Part shown: positions 39,355 through 50,470 of the stretch, piece after piece | Position numbering within the stretch: position 1 is the first letter of the stretch | Layout: each line of letters opens with the position of its first letter | Assembly: GCA_963575745.1 (NCBI GenBank) | Contig: CAUYUJ010022044.1 | Location: forward strand, 65,354 to 129,353 | Reading direction: 5' to 3' | From: Prorocentrum cordatum | Lineage: Eukaryota > Sar > Dinophyceae > Prorocentrales > Prorocentraceae | DNA length: 64,000 nucleotides | Position numbers and translations under genes: made by a program | The notes under the pieces: model-generated | Told to the model about the DNA's origin: nothing | What the model saw: only the letters and a program-made list of their open reading frames with translations | Databases searched by the model: none

Positions 39355-39655
39355 TTGAGAGCGGGTGGTTTTCAAAATGTGAGCCTCGCCTCTGCGCCGC
39401 GCACATTCGTCTAAAACATTTGCAAGAGTTTCACGGGTTGAGGGCGAGTGGTTTTCAAAATGTGGCTCTCGCCTCGGCGCCGCTCACGTACGTTTTAACA
39501 ATTTTCAAGAGTTTAACTGTAGCTCTCGCCTCAGCACCGCGCACATTCGTTCTAAAAAGTTGGAAGAATTTCGCGGATCGAGGCCGGTTTGTTCTTTAAA
39601 TGTGGCTCTCGCCTTAGCGCCGCGCGTACTTGTTTTAAACATTTGCAAGAAGTTG
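39355..39655. repeat. ~83-bp tandem repeat, about four units
   Basis: GTGGTTTTCAAAATGTG begins near 39,366 and 39,449 (83-bp spacing). Diverged further units follow with CTCTCGCCTCAGC.CCGCGC and CATTTGCAAGA words. A related, more diverged set lies at 40,610-40,960. Confidence 0.8.
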
Positions 39656-39974
39656 ACGGATTCCCATGGTCAAGGACCCAGAAACGGTGTTTTGGAAGGA
39701 TCCAGGATTTTGAGGTCGACGTTGATTCGCGGTGTTGATGTCCCAGGAATGGTGTTTTTGCGCGGTTCTGGACTGTCAAGACGCAACTGTCATGTTGATT
39801 CCTGGCGTTGGAGTCCCCAGAATGTTGTTCTGGCATGCTTCAGGGTCTTCAAACGGTTGTCTCCCCACGAGGCAACTCCCTCAGTGGGTAATGAACCCTT
39901 GTGGGCCTATGAAGAAGGAGCTTGGAGGGATGATTCCTCCCAACATCGTTCATGAGTCTTGGGTTTACGGTCAG

Positions 39975-40190
39975 CCTCCTGGTCCTCCTCCTCCTCCTCC
40001 TCATCTCTTCGTCTTCTATCCTTCCTCCGTCCTCCCCCTCCTCTTCGCTTGATCCTTCCTCCATCTCCTTCATCCTCCCTTCTCGTTCCTCCTATTCCGT
40101 TGACCTCCTTCTCCACCGTCCGAACCTTCATCCTCCCATCTCGTCGTCATCCTCCTCCTCCCTCCATCCCTCTCTGCACTCCTCTCCGGA
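39975..40190. repeat. TCC-rich imperfect tract
   Basis: Pyrimidine-rich, CCTCCTCCTC-type low complexity. Confidence 0.8.
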
Positions 40191-40199
40191 ATGTTCCTT

Positions 40200-40312
40200 G
40201 TGACCTCAGCCCCCACGCCCACTGCCAGAGGGCCTCCGCTGCGACCTCGCCCTCCCCGCTGGCGCCCGCGCCGTCGCCAGCCCCGGGCTCGGACCTCAGG
40301 CGGCGAGGAACT
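40200..40312 (-). CDS. Possible small exon (minus strand, low confidence)
   Basis: The minus strand reads RSEPGAGDGAGASGEGEVAA then EALWQWAWGL. The Trp-bearing, acidic stretch is protein-like, but only about 37 codons can be seen and no gene context is clear. Confidence 0.25.
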
Positions 40313-40599
40313 CCAGGGGGGCGCGGCGGAGAGGCGCCCGTGCAGCTGGCAGATGTTTGTCGGATGTGTTTTTCGTTGCTAAGGTTTCGAAGGTTGCCTT
40401 CGGCCCTTCGGCGAATGTTTCGAAAAAGGTTCTCGGAGGTTGTCGGGGGGGGGGACTCCCTATGTCTTCAAGCTAGCCAGCAGAGAACATTGGCAACAGC
40501 CAAACGGATTGAGGACGGCCCAGGACGGCCCCTTTTCAACACATGGTATTTGCTGGCAAATTATCCCTAAGACAAAAAATACCATCGGAAATCAACTGC

Positions 40600-40960
40600 A
40601 ACAATGGAGGGCAACTTATTTCAAAATTGTGTTCCCGCTTTCGCAATGTCCAGCAACCTCGCAGGTGGAGGGCGATTCATGTTCAAATGCGGCTCAGCCG
40701 CGCACCTAGTCTGTTCCAAAAGTTACATGTTACATCGCAAGAGGGCGAATTGTTTCACAAATGCCGCCCCCGAGCGTCAGACGTCATCAAACGTGCACTG
40801 GGAATACATGCAACACGCACACGGGTGGATGGCGGACCATTTGCCCGACTTCGCAACTTGCAGCAAATCACGAGAATGGAAAACACATCATTTTCAAAAT
40901 GCGGCTCTCGCCGTAACGCCGTGCGAATATTCCAAAAACAACACGGAACTGTTGAGAACA
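40600..40960. repeat. Diverged relatives of the 83-bp repeat
   Basis: CAACCTCGCAGGTGGAGGGC, TCATGTTCAAATGCGGCTC, TGTTTCACAAATGCCGCCC and TCATTTTCAAAATGCGGCTC recur at about 85-115 bp spacing and match words of 39,355-39,655. Confidence 0.55.
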
Positions 40961-41345
40961 TCGGCCCTCCATTCCCGAGTTCAAGAATTGTGTCCGCGAT
41001 CCTGGGGCCACGAACACTTGAAACAAACAACGGGTGCGCGCCCCCGAACTTGCAAGATGGCCGAAGCAGACAACACAAACAACCAAAATGGCCCAAGACG
41101 TATGCAACAGTTGCCCAATACAGCCGAGGCAAACCACCAAGGCCACCAAGATGGCCCAAGATGCATCTCACATGGCCTAATAATGCCACAATGCAACCAA
41201 ACGTGACCTTAATATGGCCAGAGATGCACCCAATATTGCCCGAGAGGACCACGATAGGAACTCGATTAGGGACCACAGAAACCAAATCCGCCGACCCTGT
41301 CGGCGTGTGGAAGACGCATCCCGGTGTCGTCGTCTTGCGAGGATC

Positions 41346-41408
<63 letters not shown>

Positions 41409-41420
41409 TTCTCCGTCGTG
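41346..41420. repeat. (TCG)n microsatellite
   Basis: About 60 bp of pure GTC/TCG triplets, then imperfect. Reads as poly-Ser, poly-Val or poly-Asp. Confidence 0.95.
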
Positions 41421-41639
41421 TCCTCGTCGTCTCCGTCTCCGTTGTCCCTCGTCGTCTTCGTCGTTCCCCGTCTCCTTGAGCGCGCGAGCCAAAGCGACAT
41501 TGAGCAACGTCGTAGTTGAGTCGTGGCGAAGCCCCTCCCTACCCTCCCCGCCGGGGGGGGGGGGGGGGTCGCCGGGGGGGGTCGCCACCCAGATACGCAT
41601 CCTCCCCGGGGGGTCCCGGAGCTCAGAAAAGCTTCAAGA

Positions 41640-41965
41640 CGAGCCAAAAGCGACAGAAGACACCCCCAAAAGGGTACAAGAGGGCCTCGACTCGACGAAC
41701 GATGGCCCCAAGACGCCCAAGACGGCCCGAAGACGGCCCAAGAGGCCCTCAAGACGCTCCAAGAGAGCCCCAAGAGCACACCCAAGAGGGCCCCAGGCGA
41801 CGAAATCGTCAATTTTACATCGGTTTTTGAATGATTTTGGCCTTCTCGCCTTTTCGGCTTTCCGACACTCCAAGACGGCCCAAGAGGCCCCCAAGAGGCC
41901 CCCAAGAGCGCCCGAAGAGGCCTACAAGAGGGCCCCAAGACGGCCCAAGAAGGCCCAGTACGAAC
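41640..41965. repeat. Degenerate CCCAAGACGG array
   Basis: Same family and module order as 34,680-35,325, including the GATTTTGGCCTTCTCGCC-TTTTCGGCTTTCCGACACTC module. Confidence 0.85.
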
Positions 41966-41969
41966 ATAT

Positions 41970-42185
41970 ACAGAAAAAAAAAAATCGCAACAAAGTAAAC
42001 AAAAAAAAAAAAAAAAAATAAAACTAAAACAATCAAAACCAAAATAAGGGAATCCAAGAAACAAAAAAAACCTCAAACGAAATATAAAACAAAACACAGC
42101 AAAGAAAAAAAAAAAAAAAATAAAGAAAAAAAGTTACAACATAAACGGAAACAGAAACAAACGAACAAAACCAAACCAAAAGCCT
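41970..42185. repeat. A-rich low-complexity tract
   Basis: Long A runs with AAAC, AATA and GAAA interruptions. They interrupt the CCCAAGA array, which resumes at 42,190. Confidence 0.9.
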
Positions 42186-42189
42186 AAGA

Positions 42190-42480
42190 ATGCCCCACCA
42201 AGACGGCCCAATAGGGCCCCAAGACGGGCCCAAGAAACGGCCAAGAGGGGGTCGAGGAACCGAGAATTCGAGACTTCCGCCCTAAGAGGCCCCCGGGAAG
42301 CCCCAAGAGGCCCCCAAAAGGCCCCAAAAGGCCCCCGAGCGGCGCCAAGACGCCCCCAAGATGCGCCGAAGACGGCCTCCGGAAGCCCCAAGAGGCCCAA
42401 AAGAGGCCCCAAGAGGCCCCACAACGGCCCCCAAGAGGCTTCAAGGTGCCTTCCAGACGCCCCCGAGAGGTCAACCACGA
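42190..42480. repeat. Degenerate CCCAAGA array, continuation
   Basis: Continues the family after the A-rich insertion. The module GGTCGAGGAACCGAGAATTC matches that near 35,058. A short TCC tract follows (42,510-42,590). Confidence 0.85.
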
Positions 42481-42739
42481 GATCCCAACCAACATCCATA
42501 AGGCCTCCTCCTCCTCCCCCTTTCACCCTTCCTCCTCCTACTCCCTTCCGCCTCCTCCTCCTCCTCCTCCTCCTCCTCCTGCCCCCCCCCTCGTGTTGTC
42601 TTTCGTCATCTTCAGGGTCGGCGGCAACGGCCGTAAGGCCGTCGCAATAATTCATGATGATTTCGGTTTAGAATGATTTCGGGCGGCGTTCGGCATCTTT
42701 CCTTTCTCGGTCGTCCAACTTCAGGCGGCCCCAGAAGTG

Positions 42740-43045
42740 AAATTAAAAAAACATAAAAGTAGAATAGACAATACCAAAAAAAAAAAAAAAAAAAAAAAAC
42801 AAAAAAACAAAAAAAGAATAAATAAAAAAAAAAATACTAAAAACCAAAAAAAACCAACAAAATAACATAACATTAAAAAAAAAAAAAAAAAAAGGTAAAA
42901 AAAAAGACGAATAAAAAAAAGGACAAGAAAGAAAAAAAAAAAAAAAAAAAAAAAGGAAAGAAAAAAAACAAAAAAAAAAAAACAAAGAAAAAGAATAAAA
43001 AAAAAAAGAAAAAAAACGAAGGAAGAAAGAAAAAAAAAAAACCAT
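42740..43045. repeat. A-rich low-complexity tract
   Basis: About 300 bp of A runs with sparse C, G and T. Followed by a C/G homopolymer stretch near 43,083. Confidence 0.92.
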
Positions 43046-43389
43046 ACCCCAGAGCCCTCCTAAATGGCTTTAAGACGGCCATCGGGGGGGGGGGGGGGGG
43101 GGAGACAACCCGCAAGGCCCCTAGACGGCCCTGGACCGCCAAACTAAAATCGATGATCCTCAGAACGTGTGTTACCGCTAACTTGTGTTTGTCCATCGAA
43201 GCCCTTTCGGTAAATTGCACATTGTGTAAACGCACGTTTGCGCGCGTCACAAAGCGTCTCGGCACGGTGGTGAATCGCAAATGCCGCGCGGAAAATTGAG
43301 TGCGGAAAGCGCGGCTGACTCCGATTATATGGGCTGGAAAACCACGTGTCCCTCGTGCGTCGCGGGAGCTTATCTCTGCCACAACCCGC

Positions 43390-43510
43390 GCAAATAATTG
43401 GCGGAACTGACGGAACCGACGGAACCTTTACGTCACTAACGCGGAAATCCCGTTACTAACGGAAACGTTTACGTCGGCAACGGAGATCTACGTCGGCTTG
43501 TTTGAGCGAC
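43390..43510. repeat. TTTACGTC / CGGAAC repeated words
   Basis: ACGGAACCTTTACGTCACTA, ACGGAAACGTTTACGTCGGC and GGAGATCTACGTCGG repeat a (T)TACGTC motif four times. A related pair lies near 44,230-44,265 (CTGACGGAAAAAGGTTACGTC), on the far side of the A/C tract. Function unknown. Confidence 0.5.
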
Positions 43511-43679
43511 CGAAAACACGATGCGATTTCTACGTCAACGCTCAAATCGTGGTAATGATAAAATCCGGGATTTCGAAAAACTGCCCCGGACTTAGATACT
43601 CCGTTTCTGAATGTATTAAACTGGCTTATGCGTTTACTAAATGATGTGTTGCCTTGCTTGAATTAGGCACCACAATTCA

Positions 43680-44162
43680 AAAAAAAACAGAAAAAAACAA
43701 CTTCTCGTTTTAGTGAATCAGCCACAAAACACAACAACCATACAGAACAAACACAAAGGTTTAAGAAAATGGGCAAAAAAACATCAAACAAGTCACACAA
43801 CCCCCAAAAAAAAACACACACCACAAAAACACACAAAACACAAACAAACACAAACAACACAACACACACAAACCAAACAAAAAAATCAAAAAAACACAAC
43901 AAAACAAACAACACACATCAAAAACAACAAAAAAAAACCAACATCGACAGCCTACATCACAAAAAACAAAACAATCACAAATAAATCAAACAAAAATCAC
44001 AACACCACACAACACCACAAAAACATCAAAACAAACATCACAACACAACAAAAACAAATCAAACAAACAAAGAATCACAACAAGTCAAACAAAAAAAATC
44101 GAACACAAATCAAAATCAATAAAAACATAAAAACAACACTCACACAACAACAAAAAACAGCG
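43680..44162. repeat. A/C-only strand-asymmetric tract
   Basis: Nearly 480 bp composed almost only of A and C on the plus strand (CAAAAC, ACACAC and AACAACA words). The long frames through it (Phe/Val/Cys-rich on the minus strand, Lys/Asn/Thr-rich on the plus) are compositional artefacts. Confidence 0.9.
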
Positions 44163-44164
44163 TT

Positions 44165-45280
44165 TTCTCATATTCCAGACCTATGTTAGTGAGCTAGAGA
44201 CGAAGGAGCAAGACCTATGTTAGCCAATGGCTTACTGACGGAAAAAGGTTACGTCAATAACGGGAAATTGTGCCGGTACTATGCACCACCTGTCGGCGCC
44301 CCGACGAGACCCCGCAACACTAGCTTCTGCGCACTGATGACTGTCAAGAGCTGCGAAGTATCGGCGGAGCTGAGGAAGGATAACACACACTGCGCTAACA
44401 CACCCTCGGGGGACCATCGAACAAAAAAACTATGTTCCCCCGAAGAATCGGAGACGACCTTGAAGACCTTCTCGACGGCATAAAATGGCTTGAACACGGC
44501 CACGCGACGGCCCAAATAACCCCAACGACTGCCCCGCAGGGGCCCGACAAGCATGATATGGCTGTCCCCAGCCTGTAACATGTCAAGCCGTGAAGGATGA
44601 GCAGCTTCAGAGAGGCGCCGAATGGGCGCGTGAACGAAAACTATGTCGGCGAAAACTACCTCAATCGTGCGAAGGACGCACTAGCAACGTTGGGCTTTCT
44701 GTGATATTCCGGTAGATCCTGGGCTCCGCGGGACCCTCCTGGTTGATGTTGGCCTTCTCGAGGCCGGGTCCCGCGGGACCGACCGTTATTGCTGGCGGCG
44801 CGGCCGCCCGGGAACCGATCGCGCGGCGATCGGACTCTTCGGTCGCCGACTCGACTGAAGTCCCGAGTTCGAGCCGCAACGCCAGCGGGCGGCGAGCGCC
44901 GAGCGAGGAGGGAAAGAAAGAAACGAACAACAAAAACTGGGCGTCTTCAGGAGGCCCAAGGCCGGGGAGGGCACCCTAGCGCCCGCGCGGACCTCGGACC
45001 GAAACAGGCAGGCCCAAAGGCAAAAAGACATGTATACGTGAAGCGTAATATTACACGCATACAAATTCTGCTAATATGAACCCTCTGCTCCCGGGAAGAG
45101 CTCGCCAGGCCTTCGCGGGCCCTCGCAGGCGGCTCAGTCCGCCTGCAATGTCGGGCTCGGGAAACCCGCGAGTATGCAGTCACGTAGTAGCGCGGGCTAC
45201 AGCCAGAGGTCAAACGGCGGCGAGTGGCGGCGAGTGGTGCATATACACACGTCACGCAGGCACTACCTCACAATCACCAT
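44165..45280. other. Unannotated stretch
   Basis: No gene, RNA or recognisable repeat apart from the TACGTC words near 44,250. Confidence 0.4.
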
Positions 45281-45284
45281 CATC

Positions 45285-45326
45285 ACCATCGTCAACATCA
45301 TCAACAGCATCAACAGCATCACCAGT

Positions 45327-45388
<62 letters not shown>

Positions 45389-45447
45389 CATCCTCATCCT
45401 CATCCTCATCCTCATCCTCATCCTCATCCTCATCCTCATCCTCATCC

Positions 45448-45490
<43 letters not shown>

Positions 45491-45492
45491 AC
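45285..45492. repeat. (CAT)n-(CCTCAT)n-(CAT)n compound microsatellite
   Basis: About 60 bp of ATC triplets, about 70 bp of ATCCTC hexamers, then ATC triplets again. Reads as poly-Ser, poly-His or poly-Ile. Confidence 0.96.
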
Positions 45493-45499
45493 TCGTTCT

Positions 45500-47740
45500 T
45501 GCCTCCCTCGTCCTAATCTTCAAAACTTCGTATCCCTCTCTGTCGCTGTCCCTGCTCCTCACACGTTCGCTCCTCCGCTCCTTTCTGTCCCATCGCCTCC
45601 CGCCCGGCGCCGAGCGGCGAGCGCAACGTCCCCCGCCGCGCCCCCCCTCCGCCCACGGCGCGCTCTGGGGCCCCCACGCCGCAGAGGCCTTGGAGAACTT
45701 CTTCACCTGCGCCCCGCCCGCCAGGGGCTGCGCAGGACGAGGAGGGAAGAGGGCGGGTGAGGAGGAGGAGGGGGAGAGGGAGGAGGATGAGGATGGGGTC
45801 GGGAGGACGGGGAGAACATGACCCGACTCGAGATTGCAAGAAGCGGAGCAAGACATGTTTGATGGTCCCACCAGGTTGCGGCTTCCATCTTCGAGCGATG
45901 AAGGCGCGAGACAGCGTGCAACGCGCAACCAATCGCTCGCCGAACGCCATCGCTGCAGGGCACGCGTCCGAAGGGGAATGGGGCAGAGGCGGCGGCGGCA
46001 GCGGACGGCAGCAGGCATCGACATCCACAACAAGGAACAACCAGCGGAGGAGGGGGAGGAGATGATGCAGCGCGACGCCCGGCTATACCCAAAGGCGCGC
46101 GCTGCGCAAGGTGGCTCACTCCGCCAACCAACGCGGTGAGAGGCAACGATAGAAAGCGGGGGCGGGACGCGCGCGGTACTGGGGGGTGACCCGCGCCACG
46201 CCCCACAAGACCCGTGATGTCGCTCCGCGAATCCACCAGCGCCTGAACCCACACACGGTGGCCCGAGTGGCCAGGGACAGGCCGCACAGGTGCAAGCGGC
46301 GGGGCCCGGCCTCGCCAGCCGCGCCGCCGCTCCGCTCCGCTCCTTCAGCGGCCCGCCCGCTTCCCCGCTTCCACTGAGACCTCAAGAGTGGAGGACGAGC
46401 GGGACGGAGCAGGGAGGCGGGGGAGAGCCGAAGGGGACAGAAGATGGGGCACCCACGCCGTTCAGGAATCATGCTTCAAAAATCCCACGAGGGGGGAGGG
46501 GGGACGAGAGCTGACAGAGGGACGGGCAGCGTGACGGAAGACATGGCTCCTGTAGGGGTCAAGCGAGACCCAACCATCCTTGGACAGGCGGACCGCCTCC
46601 CAGGCACTCCCCGGCAAGCGGCTTCATCAGCGTCACGATGTTGTTCTCAAGTCTCCGAAAGGATTTACGAACGCGTCCCAGACTGACCGAAGACGCTACC
46701 GATGCCTGTCGCCTTGAGCCCCGCTGACTTCGAACAACACTGCCCACGGAGGCAAAGAGTCGATCATTTGGCGATTTCCTTATGACTGGTATTCATTACG
46801 GTTCCTAGCGCTGTTCTTGTGCGTCATGCGTGCGCCAATGTGTGATGTACGTGGCAGTATCCTGGTTCGCTGGTTGTCATGGATTGTCGGCGCGCCCCGT
46901 AATGTTGTTCCCACCAATGCGCCAAACATGACACGTTTTGCAACGGCGTGTCCCGATGAGGACGCGGAAACGATACGTTGTGGTTTGGTATTCACCGATG
47001 CATCCCGGGCCGCCGCACTCTGCCTCTAGGAGCAAAGATCAAGGGCAAAGGCAGGCGGGACAACAACAAAGGAATCTAAACAGCTGAAGCAAATCCGTGC
47101 ATCCGCAGGGAGGTCGGGGGCAAACCATATCCACTTAGCGTCAAAAGTGCGCCAACTTAAGGGCATCCTGTAGGGCTGAAATCAAAAAGTGCAGGGAATC
47201 GACTCGAATACGAATTGGAAGTGTGCCACTGGCATGGAGTAGACGAGAAAACCAGGAGATAAGGAATACTACATTTCACTATCCAACCAATACTCGTACT
47301 AAACGAACCCTAGCGGCTGCTCAAAAATTTGGAAAACGTTTTGGGCCGATGTTGGTAACCGGCTAATGTATCGAGTTCCTGGGTCTCGGTGCAAGGCTCC
47401 AGACACTGTCAAGACTTGGCAAAGATATGCCCCCGATTCCAGGGGGGGCTGGGTTCCGGTGCTTTCAGAAGTGAAGATGCAAAGAGCAGATAGAGTATCA
47501 CTCAGTAGCAAAATTTTCAAGCTTATAGATAAAGAACAGAAACAACGAAGTGAACAAAATGGGTTTCGGGATTATGATGGCCCCGGCCCAAGATGTCCTC
47601 CAGACGGCCCAAGAAACATCCAAGAAGCCCCAAGAGGGCTCCAAGAAGATCACGAAGATACCCAAATCAGTAGCTTTCTGGATGTTGGAGAGAGCGTGAT
47701 CCACCGCCGCTTTACTGTGGAAAATTGCCCCCCTCTTCCT
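45500..47740. other. Largely unannotated region
   Basis: 45,600-46,450 is GC-rich and open in several frames without motifs. 47,580-47,660 has a short CCCAAGA array. No SL relic, catalytic motif or RNA gene seen. Confidence 0.4.
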
Positions 47741-47844
47741 CTGGAGCCCGGGGGTCCCCCCCCCTCCGAAAATCCCCCCTCCCCTGGACCCCCCCCCCCT
47801 CTCACCCCCTCCCCTTCGGCAAAACCCCCCCTCCCCTAACCCCT

Positions 47845-47950
47845 CCCCCCCCTCGAAAACCGGGGGGGTCACTACCGGTTCGAGCCCCCCCCACCCCCCT
47901 CGAAAACCGAGGGGGTTCACCGGTTCGAACCCCTCCACCCCCCCACTCAC
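47845..47950. repeat. CCTCGAAAACCGGGGGGGTC repeats
   Basis: CCCCTCGAAAACCG.GGGGGT..AC.GGTTCGA.CCCC occurs twice. The inverse (GGTTTTCGAGGGG, GGTTCGAACTGGTAGTGACC) occurs three to four times at 56,776-57,000, so related repeats in opposite orientation flank the copia element. Confidence 0.75.
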
Positions 47951-47989
47951 ACGCAACAACGAAACTCCCGGTCCCTACACGTCCGCGCC

Positions 47990-48570
47990 ACATCCCCCAC
48001 TGTTGTTCCCAGCGCCACTGTCCCCACCACCACTGTCCCCACTGGTCCCGCCACCGTCCCTACTGTCCCCACCAGTGCTCCCACCACTGTCGCACTGTCC
48101 CCACTGTCCCCACCACTGTTCCCACCACGTTTCCACTCTCCCCACTTTCTTCACGGCCCCAACCACTGCCCGACTATCACCACTGTCCCCACTGTCCCAC
48201 TGACCCCTCCGCTGTCCCACTGAGCTGTCCCACTGTTCCCACCACTGTCCCCACTGTCCCCACCACTGTCCCCACTGTACCTCTGTCCCATTGTCCCACC
48301 GCCGTCCTCGCCACCGCCTTCACCACTGTCCCCACCACCACTGTACCCTCCACTGTCCCACTGTTTCCACCTCCCACTGTCCCCACACCACTGTCCCCAC
48401 CACCACCGTCCCCACCACTGTCCACTGTCCCCACTGTTCCCACCATTGTCCTCACCACTGTCCCCACCACTACAGTCCCCACCACTGTCCCACTGTCCTC
48501 ACCACTGTCCCGCTGTCCCCTCACCACTGTCCCCACCACCACCGTCCCAACCACTGTCCGCACCCCCCCT
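47990..48570. repeat. CCCCACCACTGT minisatellite
   Basis: About 580 bp of 9-12-bp units CCACTGTCC, CCCCACCACTGT and CCCCACTGTCC. Ends at the left LTR of the copia element. Confidence 0.95.
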
Positions 48571-48578
48571 CGGTTTTC
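48571..48578. repeat. Left target-site duplication candidate, CGGTTTTC
   Basis: CGGTTTTC precedes the left LTR and follows the right LTR at 56,776-56,783. Copia elements usually make 5-bp duplications, so part of the 8-bp match may pre-exist in the target repeat. Confidence 0.65.
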
Positions 48579-49421
48579 TTGAAAGGGCTCTGCTGTCCTC
48601 AGGTGTCATCTTCACTGATTTCCGACTCTGGGTCGATCTCCGGAGCCCCGGCCACGGCCCTGAGATAGGCCGCGAGTTCGTCCCTGGAGGCTGGGAGCAG
48701 CCAGAGCGGGCCCCACTGGGGCCGAGGTGCCACGCCGAGGACGACCCTCAGGAGGTAGTCGGCCGTCTCAGCCAACCGCAACTCCCAAGATGAGATTATC
48801 GTGGCCAGGCTGCGGCCACCGCGCCTGGTGCGGCCACCCCGGGCCACCATGCGAGGATGGAGGGGGAACGGTTTTCCTCCAACGCGCACTTGAGCCAAAT
48901 CGGCCAAGATGGAAAAAAGGTTGGGGCCAATCCGCATGCAGGCGCAATGTCGCACCGCATTTGGATCGGCCCCCTCCCAGGTTCACGCAGGCGTAGGGTC
49001 GCACCGCATTCCCCTGAGAGGTGCAAGCACGAACATGCTCTTCCTGCTGCTGGTGACGTCTAAACCGTGACACGCACGGGGGGTATTCCGTGACACATCA
49101 ACGCTTTGCTATGCTATACCTCACGCGCCGCCCAGCGCGGCAGCAACGAACATGTCACGAATTTCGTCTTGGAGGCTGTCCTGCCAGCGTGGCCGAAATC
49201 ATGGCCACTGCTGTTCTTATAAGCACTGGCGAAGATATGCCGCAAATGTGCCAGCCTACACTATACCCACACACCGCGCAGCACGGCGCCGCACAAACCT
49301 ATGCACTTTGGCTGGGGGGCACAGGCAACAACACTTGGACCAAATTTCCCGCCCCCCTGTTTTGAATGCGAATTCGGGCACGCACGCTGCTGATGATGCT
49401 CGTGCTACGCTCCCTGACCAA
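48579..49421 (-). repeat. 3' LTR of the copia element
   Basis: 843 bp, collinear with 55,934-56,775 and differing by scattered substitutions and one indel (GATGGAAAAAAGG here, GTTTGAAAAAGG in the other). In element orientation it runs from TTGGTCAGGG to CCCTTTCAA. Confidence 0.95.
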
Positions 49422-49646
49422 TGCTCCTCCTCTTCGGCAGGGCTCCGCGGCCCGTCCGAAGCTTCGCGAGTTCACCGACTCGCTGGGGCATGGGGGCGCT
49501 GGCATCGCAAAAACAACAGAAATAATCAAAAGGCAATCTCAGAATATTAGGTGTCGCCCCGACGCCGCTGCACAGCAGAGGCCCCCGTTGTCACTGATGG
49601 AGGGCGTGCTCGACGCACGACGCAACAACGATGCCTGCGGCAATAT

Positions 49647-50443
49647 TTACAACACCCGGATGCCGAAGTGGCCCCTGATCCGGGCCATGGCGGGCACCGA
49701 GAAGATCTTCGTGGGGCCATCTGCCCGCTGCTCGTTCGACCTAACGTGGTCGAGCAAGAGGGTCTCGCTCTCCACCCTGCTGCGGAGGGCCGACGCCCTG
49801 TTGGAGAGCGCGCGCGTCCTCCAGCTGCCTTGGCCCCGGGCCAAGCACAGCGACGCAACGCTGTCGCCCCGCATCCTGGGGAGCGGCACCTGCGCCATCA
49901 TGCTCGCGAGGCTCGCCTCCGCGCCCTCCAGCATGACCAAGCCCATCGCCAGGGCCGCAATCTCAGCCTCCGCCGTAGATCTCGCCACCTGTGCCTGTTT
50001 GACGGATCGCCAGTCGATGAGGCACTCCCCCGGGCGCACTGCGACGCCCGTCTGGGAGCACTCGGTTTCGAAGCTGGCGTCGGCGAAGGCGCGCAGCTCG
50101 AGCCCGTTCCCGTCGCCGCGCACCGCCTGGAAGAACAGCCCATGGCGGCGCGTGCCCAGGAGGTGCCACATGATGCGCTTGCCAAGGCGCAGCGCCCACT
50201 GATCAGTGCTGTAGTCGCATGCGCTGACATCCGGCTGACAGCGAAGGCGATGTCAGGGCGGGCGCGGCCCGACAGCCGCAGCAACCCGCCGCCCAGCTTC
50301 TGGGCGAGGCGCACGTCGCAGAGCTCGGGCTCTGCGTCCAGCTCCTCCCCCAGCGGCTCGATGGAGATGGCGCCGCACGCATTGGCATTCGTCATCCGCC
50401 ACCCGGACAGGATATCCTCCAGGTAGGCGGCCTGGTGGGCCAC
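49647..50443 (-). pseudogene. Copia RNase H domain, frameshifted
   Basis: From 50,443 the frame after the RT stop has AHQAAYLEDILSGWRM and RPDIAFAVSRMSAHAT, the usual link between copia RT and RNase H. Near 50,190 it shifts to a frame reading LRAFADASFET (first Asp), ARSTAEAEIAAL (catalytic Glu) and a later RGDSVASL Asp, then HVRSNEQRADGPTKI and a stop at 49,647. Catalytic residues are present but the frame is broken. Confidence 0.85.
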
Positions 50444-50470
50444 GAACGCCCCGTCGGCCCTCGCCCCCGC

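Noticed and set aside
43663-43914. Phe/Val/Cys-rich frame resembling a membrane protein
   Set aside because: Complement of an A/C-only tract; hydrophobicity is a compositional artefact.
45500-46480. Several Arg/Ala/Pro-rich frames on both strands
   Set aside because: GC-rich composition without motifs; no strand could be preferred.
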